From JAPHTQ01 sp050287105 (GTDB lineage Bacteria; Pseudomonadota; Gammaproteobacteria; Thiohalomonadales; Thiohalomonadaceae): DNA of 17,702 bases. Numbering within the stretch: the stretch's first letter is position 1; every line of letters begins with the position of its first letter. The translations under genes were made by a program, and so were the position numbers. Location: positions 1 through 17,702 of the forward strand of contig JBNKBG010000053.1 in NCBI GenBank assembly GCA_050287105.1. The letters are read 5' to 3'. Below are positions 7,710 through 14,465 of the stretch, piece by piece. The notes under the pieces were generated by a model that was not told where the DNA came from, made no database searches, and was given only the letters and a program-made list of their open reading frames with translations.

Positions 7710-9380
7710 ATGCTGCGCCATCTACATATCCGCAACTTCGCCATTGTGGATTCGCTGGAGATCGACTTCCGCTCGGGAATGAGCGTACTCAGCGGCGAGA
7801 CCGGTGCCGGTAAATCGATCCTGCTGGATGCCCTCGGTCTGACCCTCGGCGACCGCGCCGACAGTAGCGTGCTTCGCCATGGCAGTGATCGCGCAGAGAT
7901 CAGCGCCAGCTTCGATATCAGCGCTCTCCACGAAGTGGCCGCCTGGCTGGAAGAACATGAGCTGGCCAGTGACGACGAGTGCCTGCTGCGCCGCACCATT
8001 GGTGCCGATGGTCGCTCCCGCGGCTTCATTAACGGCCAACCGGTACCCATCCAGTCCCTCAAGGAGCTGGGGGAACAGTTGGTCGATATCCACGGCCAAC
8101 ACGCCCACCAATCCCTGCTTAAGCGCGATATCCAGCGCCAACTGGTCGACGCCTATGCCGGACAACTTGAGCTGGCCAAAACGGTCGCCAGCCAGTTCCG
8201 TCACTGGCAACAGTTGCAACAGGAGTACGACAGCCTGAGCAAGGCCGCTGCGGAACGGGATTCACGCCTGGAGTTGTTGCGTTTTCAGGTGGACGAACTG
8301 GAGGCACTGAAACCTGCCCCCGGTGAACTGGCCGAGTTGGATCAGGAGTACAGCCGCCTGAGTAACGCCAACCGCCTGCTGGAAGGGGCACAAACCGCCG
8401 TCAATATACTCGATGCCGACGAAGGCCAGAGTGCCAGCAGCGCCGTGGAACAGAGCCTGCGCCTGCTGCAGGAGTTACAGAGCGTCGATAGCCGCCTAGG
8501 CAATCCGGTGAAACTGCTAGAGGACGCGGCAATTCAGTTCAAGGAGGCGGTTTCTGAGCTACGCCACTACGCGGACGGTATGGAACTCGACCCGCAACGT
8601 CTGGCGCAACTGGAACAGCGGATCGCTGACCTGCATAACCTGGGGCGCAAGCACAGGGTAGCGCCGTAGGAGTTACCGGAACTGTTGCTGCAGTTGCAGC
8701 AGGAGTTGGATGAGCTGAACGCCTCCGATAGCCGTCTGCAGGGGATGCAGGCGGAGATCGAAAAGAGCCGTGCCCAATACGACAAGTTGGCGGGACAACT
8801 CAGCGCAGGACGGGCAAAGGCAGCTTCGAGTCTGGCCAAAGCGGTCACCGCCAATATGCAGGAGTTGGGCATGGGCGGCGGCCGTTTCGACATCGTCCTG
8901 ACTCCGCTGGAAAAGGGCCCCTCCGCCAGCGGCCAGGAGAGCGTGGAACTACGGGTCAGCGCCAACCCGGGACAGCCGCTGCAACCGCTGAGCAAGGTCG
9001 CCTCCGGGGGTGAACTCTCCCGCATCAGTCTCGCCATTCAGGTCATCAGCGTCAGTCAGGAGGGGATCCCCACCCTGATCTTCGATGAGGTGGACGTGGG
9101 TATCGGCGGTGGCGTCGCCGAGATGGTCGGTCGCCAACTACGCAAGCTGGGTGAAAGTCGCCAGGTGCTCTGCGTCACCCACCAGCCCCAGGTCGCCTCC
9201 CAGGGACACCACCACTTCCGCATCAGCAAGGAGACGGATGGCAAGGAGACACGCACGGTGGTGAAACCGATCGAGGGTGATGTTCGAGTGGAAGAGGTGG
9301 CTCGTATGTCCGGCGGGGTCAATATCACCGCGCAAACACTGGAACACGCCCGGCAGTTGATCAGCCAGGCACAAGACTAA
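7710..9380 (+). pseudogene. recN: DNA repair ATPase RecN, interrupted by an in-frame TAG at codon 320
   Basis: RecN is an SMC-like ATPase of double-strand break repair and the SOS response. The whole frame spans 557 codons (E. coli RecN 553 residues). The part before the stop has the Walker A motif GETGAGKS (29-36), the head domain and the first coiled coil. TAG lies at 8667-8669. The frame then continues without a shift through ELPELL, the second coiled coil, the ABC signature SGGELSRISLAIQ, Walker B TLIFDEVDVGIGG and VLCVTHQPQVAS. In E. coli the equivalent position is Glu (VSPEALP versus VAP-stop-ELP), so one base change (GAG or CAG to TAG) explains it. TAG serves as a genuine stop in nadK and rnfH here, so code reassignment is unlikely. 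AGGAG overlaps the stop, and a TTG lies at 8685, so re-initiation is conceivable. Options are a true nonsense mutation, suppression, or a sequencing error. Family identity is certain; functional status is open. Confidence 0.9.
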
Positions 9381-9386
9381 AAAGCG

Positions 9387-9527
9387 TTTCACCGCAAAGA
9401 CGCAAAGGGCGCAAAGAAAACCGCTAAGTGACCAGTGGCGTAGTATGCAGCCTATCAGTCATCAGCATTGCACAGGACCGTCACTTGGCCTCAGCAGTGC
9501 TTTGCGTACTTTGCGCCTTTGCGGTTA
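9387..9527. repeat. GCAAAG-rich imperfect inverted repeat element, copy 2
   Basis: The left arm (9387-9420) is TTTCACCGCAAAGACGCAAA followed by GGGCGCAAAG. The right arm (9500-9527) reads, in reverse, ACCGCAAAGGCGCAAAG and then TACGCAAAG. The arms are near-identical to those at 193-340, but the 79-base centre is not clearly alike. It fills the gap between convergent recN and fur, and its right arm runs into the fur stop codon (9527-9525), just as copy 1 abuts the dapB stop. A role as a shared 3' hairpin or terminator-like element is inferred. Confidence 0.8.
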
Positions 9528-9959
9528 ATTCTTTTTTGTCTTTTCCCGGCAGGCCGTGCAGATCCCCTGAATGATCAGGCTGTGGTCGGTGATGCTGTAG
9601 CCGTGCTCTTCGGCGATGGCCTGTTGCCGCTGTTCAATGGTCTCGTCGACAAACTCCTCCACCCGGCCACACTCAACGCAGAGAATATGATCGTGATGGC
9701 TCCCTTCGTTGAGTTCGTAAACGGAGTGTTCACCCTCGAACTTGTGCCGCGTAACCAGTCCAGCCCCTTCGAACTGGGTCAGGACCCGATAGATGGTGGC
9801 AATCGGCACATCCTCACCTGAGCCCAACAGGGCCCGGTAGATATCCTCGGCACTCATATGCCGGGTGGCCGAATTCTCCAGTATTTGCAGGATCTTCAGC
9901 CGAGGCAGGGTTGCCTTTAGACCCGCCTCTTTTAACTCTTTGCTACCTAGTCCGCTCAT
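9525..9959 (-). CDS. fur: Ferric uptake regulator Fur
   Basis: Fur is the iron-responsive repressor of iron uptake genes. With the start at 9959 the product has 144 residues (E. coli 148), and its N-terminus aligns with E. coli Fur (KELKEAGLKATLPRLKIL versus ALKKAGLKVTLPRLKIL). The winged-helix domain includes VPIATIYRVLTQFEGAGLVTRH. The metal region has EGSHHDHILCVECGRVEEF, with structural Cys94/Cys97 and a second pair Cys134/Cys137, as in classical zinc-containing Fur. An in-frame ATG at 9983 would add eight residues. Neither start has a good ribosome binding site, so the start is uncertain. It is convergent with recN and divergent from bamE; recN-fur-bamE adjacency is known in pseudomonads and xanthomonads. 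A candidate Fur box lies upstream, suggesting autoregulation. Confidence 0.95.
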   Translation of the reverse strand: MSGLGSKELKEAGLKATLPRLKILQILENSATRHMSAEDIYRALLGSGEDVPIATIYRVLTQFEGAGLVTRHKFEGEHSVYELNEGSHHDHILCVECGRVEEFVDETIEQRQQAIAEEHGYSITDHSLIIQGICTACREKTKKN

Positions 9960-9987
9960 CCCGCTCGCCGCCCGTTGCGCCATTGTG

Positions 9988-10006
9988 TATCATGCGCACC
10001 ATTATC
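9988..10006. promoter_or_regulatory. Candidate Fur box between fur and bamE
   Basis: TATCATGCGCACCATTATC matches the 19-base Fur consensus at 13 positions, including the whole right half CATTATC. The arms form an imperfect inverted repeat (ATCATG, 5 bases, CATTAT). It lies in the roughly 40-base divergent region before fur and bamE, where binding would affect both. The motif is seen; the binding is inferred. Confidence 0.5.
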
Positions 10007-10023
10007 AATCGGGCTTAATCGAA

Positions 10024-10362
10024 ATGCAAAAGAGTCTCATTTACTTTTTGGCGGCACTGGCACTGGCCGCTTGCGCCCATAAAATCGACATTCAGCAGGG
10101 GAATGTGGTCACCGAAGAGCAACTCTCCCAGGTGAAAACAGGCATGGCGGCAGAGAAGGTACGCGCCATCCTGGGAACGCCGTTGCTCACTGATCCGTTC
10201 CACAACGAGCGTTGGGACTACTTCTTTAGCATGGGTAAGGGAGTCGCTGTGACGGAGAGATATCGGGTAACCCTGTTCTTCAAGAGAGGGACGCTGACCC
10301 GTATTGAACGGGCAGGAAAGGTACCGCAGAGCGAGAAACCGACACTGGAACCTCAGCTCTAA
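10024..10362 (+). CDS. bamE: Outer membrane assembly lipoprotein BamE (SmpA/OmlA)
   Basis: BamE is a small lipoprotein of the BAM complex that inserts beta-barrel proteins into the outer membrane. From the ATG at 10024 the product has 112 residues (E. coli 113). It starts with a short lipoprotein signal, MQKSLIYFLAALALAAC, with a lipobox ending at Cys17. The SmpA/OmlA domain includes VTEEQLSQVKTGMAAEKVRAILGTPLLTDPFH in segments, then ERWDYFFS and the basic strand RYRVTLFF. The frame is open further upstream, but only this start gives a lipoprotein signal. No strong ribosome binding site precedes it. It is divergent from fur and convergent with rnfH. Its position beside recN and ratA-rnfH fits the conserved gammaproteobacterial order. 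Confidence 0.94.
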   Translation: MQKSLIYFLAALALAACAHKIDIQQGNVVTEEQLSQVKTGMAAEKVRAILGTPLLTDPFHNERWDYFFSMGKGVAVTERYRVTLFFKRGTLTRIERAGKVPQSEKPTLEPQL

Positions 10363-10367
10363 GCGCA

Positions 10368-10392
10368 GCGCTCGTCGTGAAGAGGCGAGCGC
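10368..10392. terminator. Weak stem-loop between convergent bamE and rnfH
   Basis: GCGCTCG (10368-10374) and CGAGCGC (10386-10392) form a perfect 7-bp GC-rich stem with an 11-base loop, 5 bases after the bamE stop. Only a short CATTT follows on the plus strand and no U run on the minus strand. It may terminate bamE weakly. Confidence 0.4.
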
Positions 10393-10406
10393 CATTTGAA
10401 AGAATA

Positions 10407-10727
10407 CTAGGCGGCCTCGCCGCCCCCCTTCTTCATCGCCTTACCCTCAGCAGCACGCCTTGCACGCACCTCCTTGGGATCCGCAATCAGCGGGCGGTAG
10501 ATCTCCACCCGGTCCTTGGCGCGCAGGGGCGTATCCATTTTGCTCAGTTTGCCAAAGATCCCCACCTTGCTCTTTTCCAGATCGATCTCGGGAAAGCGCT
10601 CCAGAATCCCTGATCGCCTGATAGCGATATCAAGACTGGCACCCTCTTCCACCGCAACCGGAATGATCACCTGAATATCGGACCTGGCGTAGGCCACTTC
10701 GACCTGAATCGTCTTACTCTTTTCCAT
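10407..10727 (-). CDS. rnfH: RnfH family (RatB, UPF0125) ubiquitin-like fold protein
   Basis: A small cytoplasmic protein of the RnfH/RatB family, with a beta-grasp fold like ThiS/MoaD but no terminal Gly-Gly; its biochemical role is not firmly known. From the ATG at 10727 the product has 106 residues (E. coli about 96) and contains the family blocks VEVAYARSDIQVIIPV, GIFGKLSKMDTPLRAKDRVE and IYRPLIADPKEVRARRA. A basic Lys/Gly-rich tail follows. The start at 10727 is chosen because it has GGAAG just upstream and matches the family N-terminus; an in-frame ATG at 10757 adds ten atypical residues. Its start overlaps the end of ratA by 14 bases, so translation is probably coupled. The ratA-rnfH pair is conserved across gammaproteobacteria. 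Confidence 0.92.
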   Translation of the reverse strand: MEKSKTIQVEVAYARSDIQVIIPVAVEEGASLDIAIRRSGILERFPEIDLEKSKVGIFGKLSKMDTPLRAKDRVEIYRPLIADPKEVRARRAAEGKAMKKGGGEAA

Positions 10728-11151
10728 AGACTTCCACCGCTCGCTTGGAGAAGGCATCCACCAGGGAGTTGGCGATCTGACTGAACACAGGCCCCATCGC
10801 CATCCCTACCAATTTGTTCGAAAACTCAAAATCAAGATCCAGCGAGACCTTACAGGCCCGCTCCCCAAGCGTATCAAAGCGCCAGAAACCTTCCAGGTGT
10901 TTGAACGGCCCCTGCTCCAGACGCATCTCGATCATCTTGTTCTTTTGCAGCCGGTTACAGGTGGTAAACGACTTGCGCAGGCTACCGTGGGCGATCTCGA
11001 TGGTTGCCCGCTGTTCGTCTTCATCCTGTGACAAAACCGCAGACGAGCGACACCAGGGCAGAAAGGCCGAGTAGGACTCGACATCGTTGACCAGGCTGTA
11101 CATCTCCGCCGGGCTGTATGGCACCAGCGCATTCTTACTAATCGTACTCAC
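10714..11151 (-). CDS. ratA: RatA, START/polyketide cyclase family protein (COQ10-like)
   Basis: A 145-residue single START-like domain protein. It is the E. coli RatA homologue, reported there as a ribosome-association toxin, and is related to COQ10-type lipid-binding proteins, so a role in quinone handling is also possible. Conserved blocks are VPYSPAEMYSLVNDVESYSAFLPWCRSS near the N-terminus (in segments), GPFKHLEGFWRF in the middle, and the C-terminal helix GPVFSQIANSLVDAFSKRA. The start codon is GTG at 11151-11149 with only a weak GGG-type site upstream; the next Met (residue 17) would remove conserved sequence. It follows the transporter gene by 12 bases and overlaps rnfH by 14 bases, so all three are likely one transcript. 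Confidence 0.92.
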   Translation of the reverse strand: MSTISKNALVPYSPAEMYSLVNDVESYSAFLPWCRSSAVLSQDEDEQRATIEIAHGSLRKSFTTCNRLQKNKMIEMRLEQGPFKHLEGFWRFDTLGERACKVSLDLDFEFSNKLVGMAMGPVFSQIANSLVDAFSKRAVEVYGKE

Positions 11152-11163
11152 AACAGGCCCGCA

Positions 11164-12546
11164 TTAAATTATTCCCATCACATTAAGAAAGACGATCAGC
11201 ACCGCCAGGGGACTGACGAAACGGATCAGGAAATACCAGGCACGGAACAGCACTCCCTCATCCAGTTCCAGCTCTTCGCGGCAGGTACGTCGACTCATCT
11301 GCCAGGCTGCAAACAGGGCAATCATAAGTCCGCCCAGCGGCAACATGATATTGGCAGTCAGCCCATCCAGCAGATCGAACACCGTCTTGTTCTGGAATGG
11401 CGGAATAAAACCCAGCGGTTTGAAATCGGACCAGAGATTGAAGGAAAAGATCGAACAGAGCCCCAATAACCAACTCCCCATACCCGACCATACGGTTGCC
11501 GAAGTACGAGTAAAGCCGTGATTCTCCACCATCCACGCCACCATCGGTTCCAGTAACGAGATCGCCGAGGTCCAGGCAGCGAAGGTCAGCAAGATGAAGA
11601 ACAGCATACCGAAAAAGACACCGCCCGACATGTGGCCGAAGGCGATGGGCAGAGTCTGGAAGATCAGCCCCGGACCGGAGCCCGGCTGCAGGCCATTGGC
11701 AAAGACCAGGGGAAAGATGGCCATTCCCGCCAACAGGGCCACCAGGGTATCCATACCGGCGATAATCACCGAGATTTTTACGATGGAGGTATGTTTGGGC
11801 AGATAGGAACCGTAGACCATGATCGCCCCCATTCCCAGACTCAGGGTAAAGAAGGCATGTCCCAGTGCCACCAGCACCGATTTCCCGCTCAGGGCACCGA
11901 AATTGGGTGTAAAGAGGAAGCTGACTCCATCGATAAAGTAGCCGGTGTTCATTGCATAACCGACCAGGATCAGTAGCAACACGAACAACGCAGGCATCAG
12001 ATAGCGAACCGCCGTCTCCAGACCGCTACGCACCCCGCGTGCCACGACCACCAGAGTCATCACCATAAAAATGGTGTGCCAGGCCAACAGCCGTTCTGGA
12101 TCCGAAACCAGGGAAGAGAAGGTATCCCCAACCAGCTCTGCAGAGGCACCACTGAACACGCCGGAAGCGGTACGGAAAATATAGGCGACCGCCCACCCGG
12201 CGATCACCGAGTAATAGGAGAGAATAATAAAACCGGCGACCACCCCCGCCCAGCCGAGATACTGCCAATAGGGATTGGCGCGTGCCTCAAAGGCCAGATG
12301 GCGCATGGTGTTAATCGGACTACGTCGGCCGCGTCGGCCCAGCATGATCTCGGCAATCATGATCGGAATACCGATAATGGCGATACACAACAGGTAGACA
12401 AGAACAAAGGCCCCACCACCGTTCTCCCCGGTGATGTACGGAAACTTCCAGATATTACCCAGGCCTACAGCCGAACCGGTCGCCGCCAGAATAAAGGCCC
12501 AGCGACCCGACCACTGCCCATGAACCGACTTGCGTCGCTCACTCAT
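11164..12546 (-). CDS. Sodium-dependent transporter, neurotransmitter:sodium symporter (NSS/SNF) family
   Basis: A 460-residue inner membrane protein with about 11-12 hydrophobic segments, of the LeuT/MhsT type. These proteins couple sodium entry to amino acid uptake. TM1 has the family signature GSAVGLGNIWKFPY (24-37) that forms the substrate and sodium sites. TM6 has the unwound segment FTLSLGMGAIMVYGSYLP, and TM8 contains TFAAWTSAISLLEP with the small/hydroxyl residues of the second sodium site. The ATG at 12546 is preceded by GGGGGATAGCC, a strong ribosome binding site; an ATG ten codons upstream is not. Substrate cannot be told from sequence. It lies 12 bases upstream of ratA on the same strand and is divergent from smpB, whereas in E. 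coli ratA directly faces smpB, so the gene was inserted into a conserved pair. Confidence 0.9.
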   Translation of the reverse strand: MSERRKSVHGQWSGRWAFILAATGSAVGLGNIWKFPYITGENGGGAFVLVYLLCIAIIGIPIMIAEIMLGRRGRRSPINTMRHLAFEARANPYWQYLGWAGVVAGFIILSYYSVIAGWAVAYIFRTASGVFSGASAELVGDTFSSLVSDPERLLAWHTIFMVMTLVVVARGVRSGLETAVRYLMPALFVLLLILVGYAMNTGYFIDGVSFLFTPNFGALSGKSVLVALGHAFFTLSLGMGAIMVYGSYLPKHTSIVKISVIIAGMDTLVALLAGMAIFPLVFANGLQPGSGPGLIFQTLPIAFGHMSGGVFFGMLFFILLTFAAWTSAISLLEPMVAWMVENHGFTRTSATVWSGMGSWLLGLCSIFSFNLWSDFKPLGFIPPFQNKTVFDLLDGLTANIMLPLGGLMIALFAAWQMSRRTCREELELDEGVLFRAWYFLIRFVSPLAVLIVFLNVMGII

Positions 12547-12582
12547 GGCTATCCCCCGTGTTTGATTTTGCAGCAATTGTCC

Positions 12583-12643
12583 GCGATATCCGCTTTCGGC
12601 TCAACTAATGGGCCAACCCCTGTCTCCACATAGCGGATATCGC
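12583..12643. promoter_or_regulatory. 12-bp perfect inverted repeat in the smpB/transporter divergent region
   Basis: GCGATATCCGCT (12583-12594) and AGCGGATATCGC (12632-12643) are exact reverse complements separated by 37 bases. Each arm is itself near-palindromic around GATATC. The right arm occupies the spacer just before the TATAAT of smpB. It may be a pair of operator sites bridged by one regulator, or an RNA/DNA cruciform structure. No known factor was recognised. Confidence 0.6.
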
Positions 12644-12644
12644 C

Positions 12645-12650
12645 TATAAT
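12645..12650 (+). promoter_or_regulatory. -10 element TATAAT of smpB, suggesting a leaderless mRNA
   Basis: A perfect TATAAT lies 8 bases before the smpB ATG at 12659. No good -35 is visible at 16-18 bases. Transcription would start about 6-8 bases downstream, i.e. at or just before the ATG, and no Shine-Dalgarno sequence lies in the 8 bases. A leaderless transcript is inferred. Confidence 0.5.
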
Positions 12651-12658
12651 GCGCCGCT

Positions 12659-13141
12659 ATGGCCAAGACAAGTAAAGCGGTAAAGGGGGCTGGCAGCAGC
12701 AGCATCGCCAGCAACAAAAGAGCACGCCACGACTACTTCATCGAAGACAAGATGGAGGCGGGGTTGATGCTACAGGGTTGGGAGGTGAAGAGCCTGCGCG
12801 CTGGCAAGGTGCAGCTGGTGGACAGCTACGTCTTCATTAAAGATGGCGAGGCGTGGATCTCCAACCTGCTGATCACCCCGCTACAGACCGCCTCCACCCA
12901 CATCAAGCCCGAAGGAACCCGGGTACGTAAACTGCTGCTGCATCGCCAGGAGATCGACAAGCTGATCGGTGCGGTGGAACGTAAGGGCTACACCCTGATC
13001 GCCCTCTCCCTCTACTGGAAGAAGGGTCGGGCCAAGGCGGAAATCGGCCTGGCCAAGGGCAAACAGAAACACGACAAACGGGCCAGTGAGAAAGAACGCG
13101 ACTGGCAGCGGGAAAAAGAGCGAATCATGAAAAACGCCTGA
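12659..13141 (+). CDS. smpB: SsrA-binding protein SmpB
   Basis: SmpB binds tmRNA and places it in the A site of stalled ribosomes during trans-translation. The 160-residue product equals E. coli SmpB in length. Conserved blocks are IASNKRARHDYFIEDKMEAGLMLQGWEVKSLRAGK near the N-terminus (about 16-50), SYVFIKDGEAW, the RNA-binding stretch RKLLLHRQEID, and LSLYWKKGRAKAEIGLAKGK. The C-terminal basic tail KRASEKERDWQREKERIMKNA inserts in the mRNA channel. The start fits the family, but no ribosome binding site precedes it; a TATAAT 8 bases upstream suggests leaderless translation. Its partner ssrA starts 62 bases downstream on the same strand, the common gammaproteobacterial pairing. Confidence 0.97.
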   Translation: MAKTSKAVKGAGSSSIASNKRARHDYFIEDKMEAGLMLQGWEVKSLRAGKVQLVDSYVFIKDGEAWISNLLITPLQTASTHIKPEGTRVRKLLLHRQEIDKLIGAVERKGYTLIALSLYWKKGRAKAEIGLAKGKQKHDKRASEKERDWQREKERIMKNA

Positions 13142-13158
13142 TTCGGCTCCATCATTCC

Positions 13159-13187
13159 GTGACAGGGAACCTTCCCGCCCGTAGAAT
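13159..13187 (+). promoter_or_regulatory. Promoter of ssrA
   Basis: GTGACA (13159-13164) and TAGAAT (13182-13187) are 17 bases apart, each matching sigma-70 consensus at 5/6. The predicted start near 13194 gives a precursor with about 10 extra bases before the mature tmRNA 5' end at 13204. Confidence 0.7.
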
Positions 13188-13203
13188 GCCTAATGTAAAC
13201 CAA

Positions 13204-13566
13204 GGGGGCGACCTGGATTCGACGTGGGTTGCGAAACCTTAGGTGCATGCCGAGGATGCAGATATCCTCGTAAATCACATCTGCAAAATCATAGTTGCCA
13301 ACGACGACAACTACGCACTCGCCGCTTAATACCCGGTAGGGTGCCCTCTGGCCGGGCCTGTGCCTGTGCACTCGGGTCCCAGGGGTCATTCTCACAGGAT
13401 CGCGTTGAAGCTCGTCCGGGGCGGATTCGTTAAAACCTTACCGGAATCGCCGTCAGTTGGCCCTGCCCGTCGGGTTGCTGCCGGTTAAAACAATAGACAG
13501 GATAAGCATGTAGAGCCGAAGGCGGAGTGCTTGCGGACGCGGGTTCGATTCCCGCCGCCTCCACCA
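13204..13566 (+). ncRNA. ssrA: Transfer-messenger RNA (tmRNA), one-piece form
   Basis: tmRNA rescues stalled ribosomes: its alanyl-tRNA-like end enters the A site, and its short reading frame then tags the nascent chain for proteolysis. The 5' end GGGGGCG (13204-13210) pairs with CGCCTCC (13556-13562) to form a 7-bp acceptor stem that includes the G3-U wobble recognised by alanyl-tRNA synthetase. A discriminator A and encoded CCA (13563-13566) follow. The T arm is GCGGG TTCGATT CCCGC. The tag frame begins with resume codon GCC at 13297 and encodes ANDDNYALAA before TAA. The 363-base length matches other gammaproteobacterial one-piece tmRNAs. The circularly permuted two-piece form is excluded because acceptor halves lie at the outer ends. 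smpB is directly upstream and an intrinsic terminator directly downstream. Confidence 0.97.
13297..13329 (+). other. tmRNA proteolysis tag reading frame
   Basis: GCC at 13297 starts Ala-Asn-Asp-Asp-Asn-Tyr-Ala-Leu-Ala-Ala, ended by TAA at 13327-13329. The E. coli tag is ANDENYALAA, so it differs by Asp for Glu at position 4. The C-terminal LAA is the ClpXP/ClpAP degradation signal. Confidence 0.95.
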
Positions 13567-13574
13567 AAAACCAG

Positions 13575-13604
13575 AAGGGTCACCCATGCGGGTGACCTTT
13601 TTTT
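13575..13604 (+). terminator. Intrinsic terminator of ssrA
   Basis: GGTCACCC (13578-13585) pairs with GGGTGACC (13590-13597) around a 4-base loop, followed by seven Ts (13598-13604). Upstream AAG can extend the stem with the T run. It begins 9 bases after the tmRNA CCA end. Confidence 0.95.
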
Positions 13605-13643
13605 GTATGACGAAAACAAATACGACCATTTTGAGGCATCGTA

Positions 13644-14426
13644 ATGAGCAACAACATTCACCCACTCGCACAGGTCTCGGACAAGGCCACTCTCGGTAAG
13701 GGAAATGACATCGGCGCCTTTGTTGTTATTGAGGATGATGTTGTTCTCGGCGACAACAACAGACTGTACAGCGGCGCCGTGCTACGTGCAGGCAGCCGAC
13801 TGGGGAATGGCAACACCATCCATGAATATGCCGTCATCGGTGGCATGCCTCAGGATTTGGGCTTTAAACCTGAAACAAAAACCTTTGTTGAAATTGGTGA
13901 CAACAATACCCTGCGTGAGTCGGTCACCATCAACCGTGCAACCAAAGAGAATGGCGCCACCCGATTAGGCAATGAAAATTACTTAATGACCCAGGTGCAT
14001 CTTGGACACGATTGCCAGCTGGGGAATAACATCATTATCGCCCCGAGTAGTGGTCTGGGCGGACACGTCACCGTTGAAGACCGCGCATTCATCTCCGGTG
14101 GGGTTATGGTGCACCAGTTTGTTCACATCGGCAGCCTCGCCATGCTGGCAGGCAACACCAAGGTGACTCAGGATGTTCTCCCGTACATGACCATCGACGG
14201 TAACCCGGCGCATATCGTCGGCCTGAATAAAGTGGGCTTACGTCGTGCAGGGGTTAAGGCTGCTGAGATGTCCGTAATCAAAATGGCCTACCAACTGATA
14301 TTTAATAACACCTATACGCTCGACGAGAGATTGAAGCAGCTTGCGGAACTTAACAACAGCTACGCATCGCACATTGTCTCTTTCATTCATACCTCAAAGC
14401 GCAGCTTTCATCGAAACAGAGCCTGA
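13644..14426 (+). CDS. lpxA: LpxA-type acyl-ACP:UDP-N-acetylglucosamine O-acyltransferase
   Basis: LpxA transfers a 3-hydroxyacyl chain from acyl carrier protein to UDP-GlcNAc, the first step of lipid A synthesis. The 260-residue product (E. coli 262) has a left-handed beta-helix of hexapeptide repeats over about 1-190 and a helical C-terminus. The catalytic loop VHLGHDC gives His122 (E. coli His125). His119, His141 and His157 match E. coli His122, His144 and His160. Gly170 matches Gly173, the acyl-length ruler residue that allows C14 chains in E. coli. The ATG has TTGAGG about 9 bases upstream. The gene stands alone between ssrA and the peroxidase gene, away from any lpxD-fabZ-lpxB partners, and is fairly divergent from E. 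coli LpxA. It may be the only copy or a second, specialised paralogue; the window cannot tell. Confidence 0.85.
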   Translation: MSNNIHPLAQVSDKATLGKGNDIGAFVVIEDDVVLGDNNRLYSGAVLRAGSRLGNGNTIHEYAVIGGMPQDLGFKPETKTFVEIGDNNTLRESVTINRATKENGATRLGNENYLMTQVHLGHDCQLGNNIIIAPSSGLGGHVTVEDRAFISGGVMVHQFVHIGSLAMLAGNTKVTQDVLPYMTIDGNPAHIVGLNKVGLRRAGVKAAEMSVIKMAYQLIFNNTYTLDERLKQLAELNNSYASHIVSFIHTSKRSFHRNRA

Positions 14427-14465
14427 GCAAAACCAAACCATAGCAATCCACTATGACAGCTTAAA

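Noticed and set aside
7710..9380. Stop codon recoding (amber sense codon or pyrrolysine) in recN
   Set aside because: TAG ends nadK and rnfH in this window, and no other gene shows internal TAG codons; suppression remains only a remote option.
13530..13566. Stand-alone tRNA gene suggested by the T arm and CCA
   Set aside because: It is the tRNA-like 3' end of tmRNA; its acceptor partner is at 13204-13210 and there is no anticodon arm.
13556..13566. ssrA 3' end as phage or island attachment site
   Set aside because: No integrase gene and no second copy of the ssrA end are visible in the window.
13012..13671. Minus-strand open frames over ssrA
   Set aside because: The region is a structured tmRNA on the plus strand; these frames are antisense artefacts.
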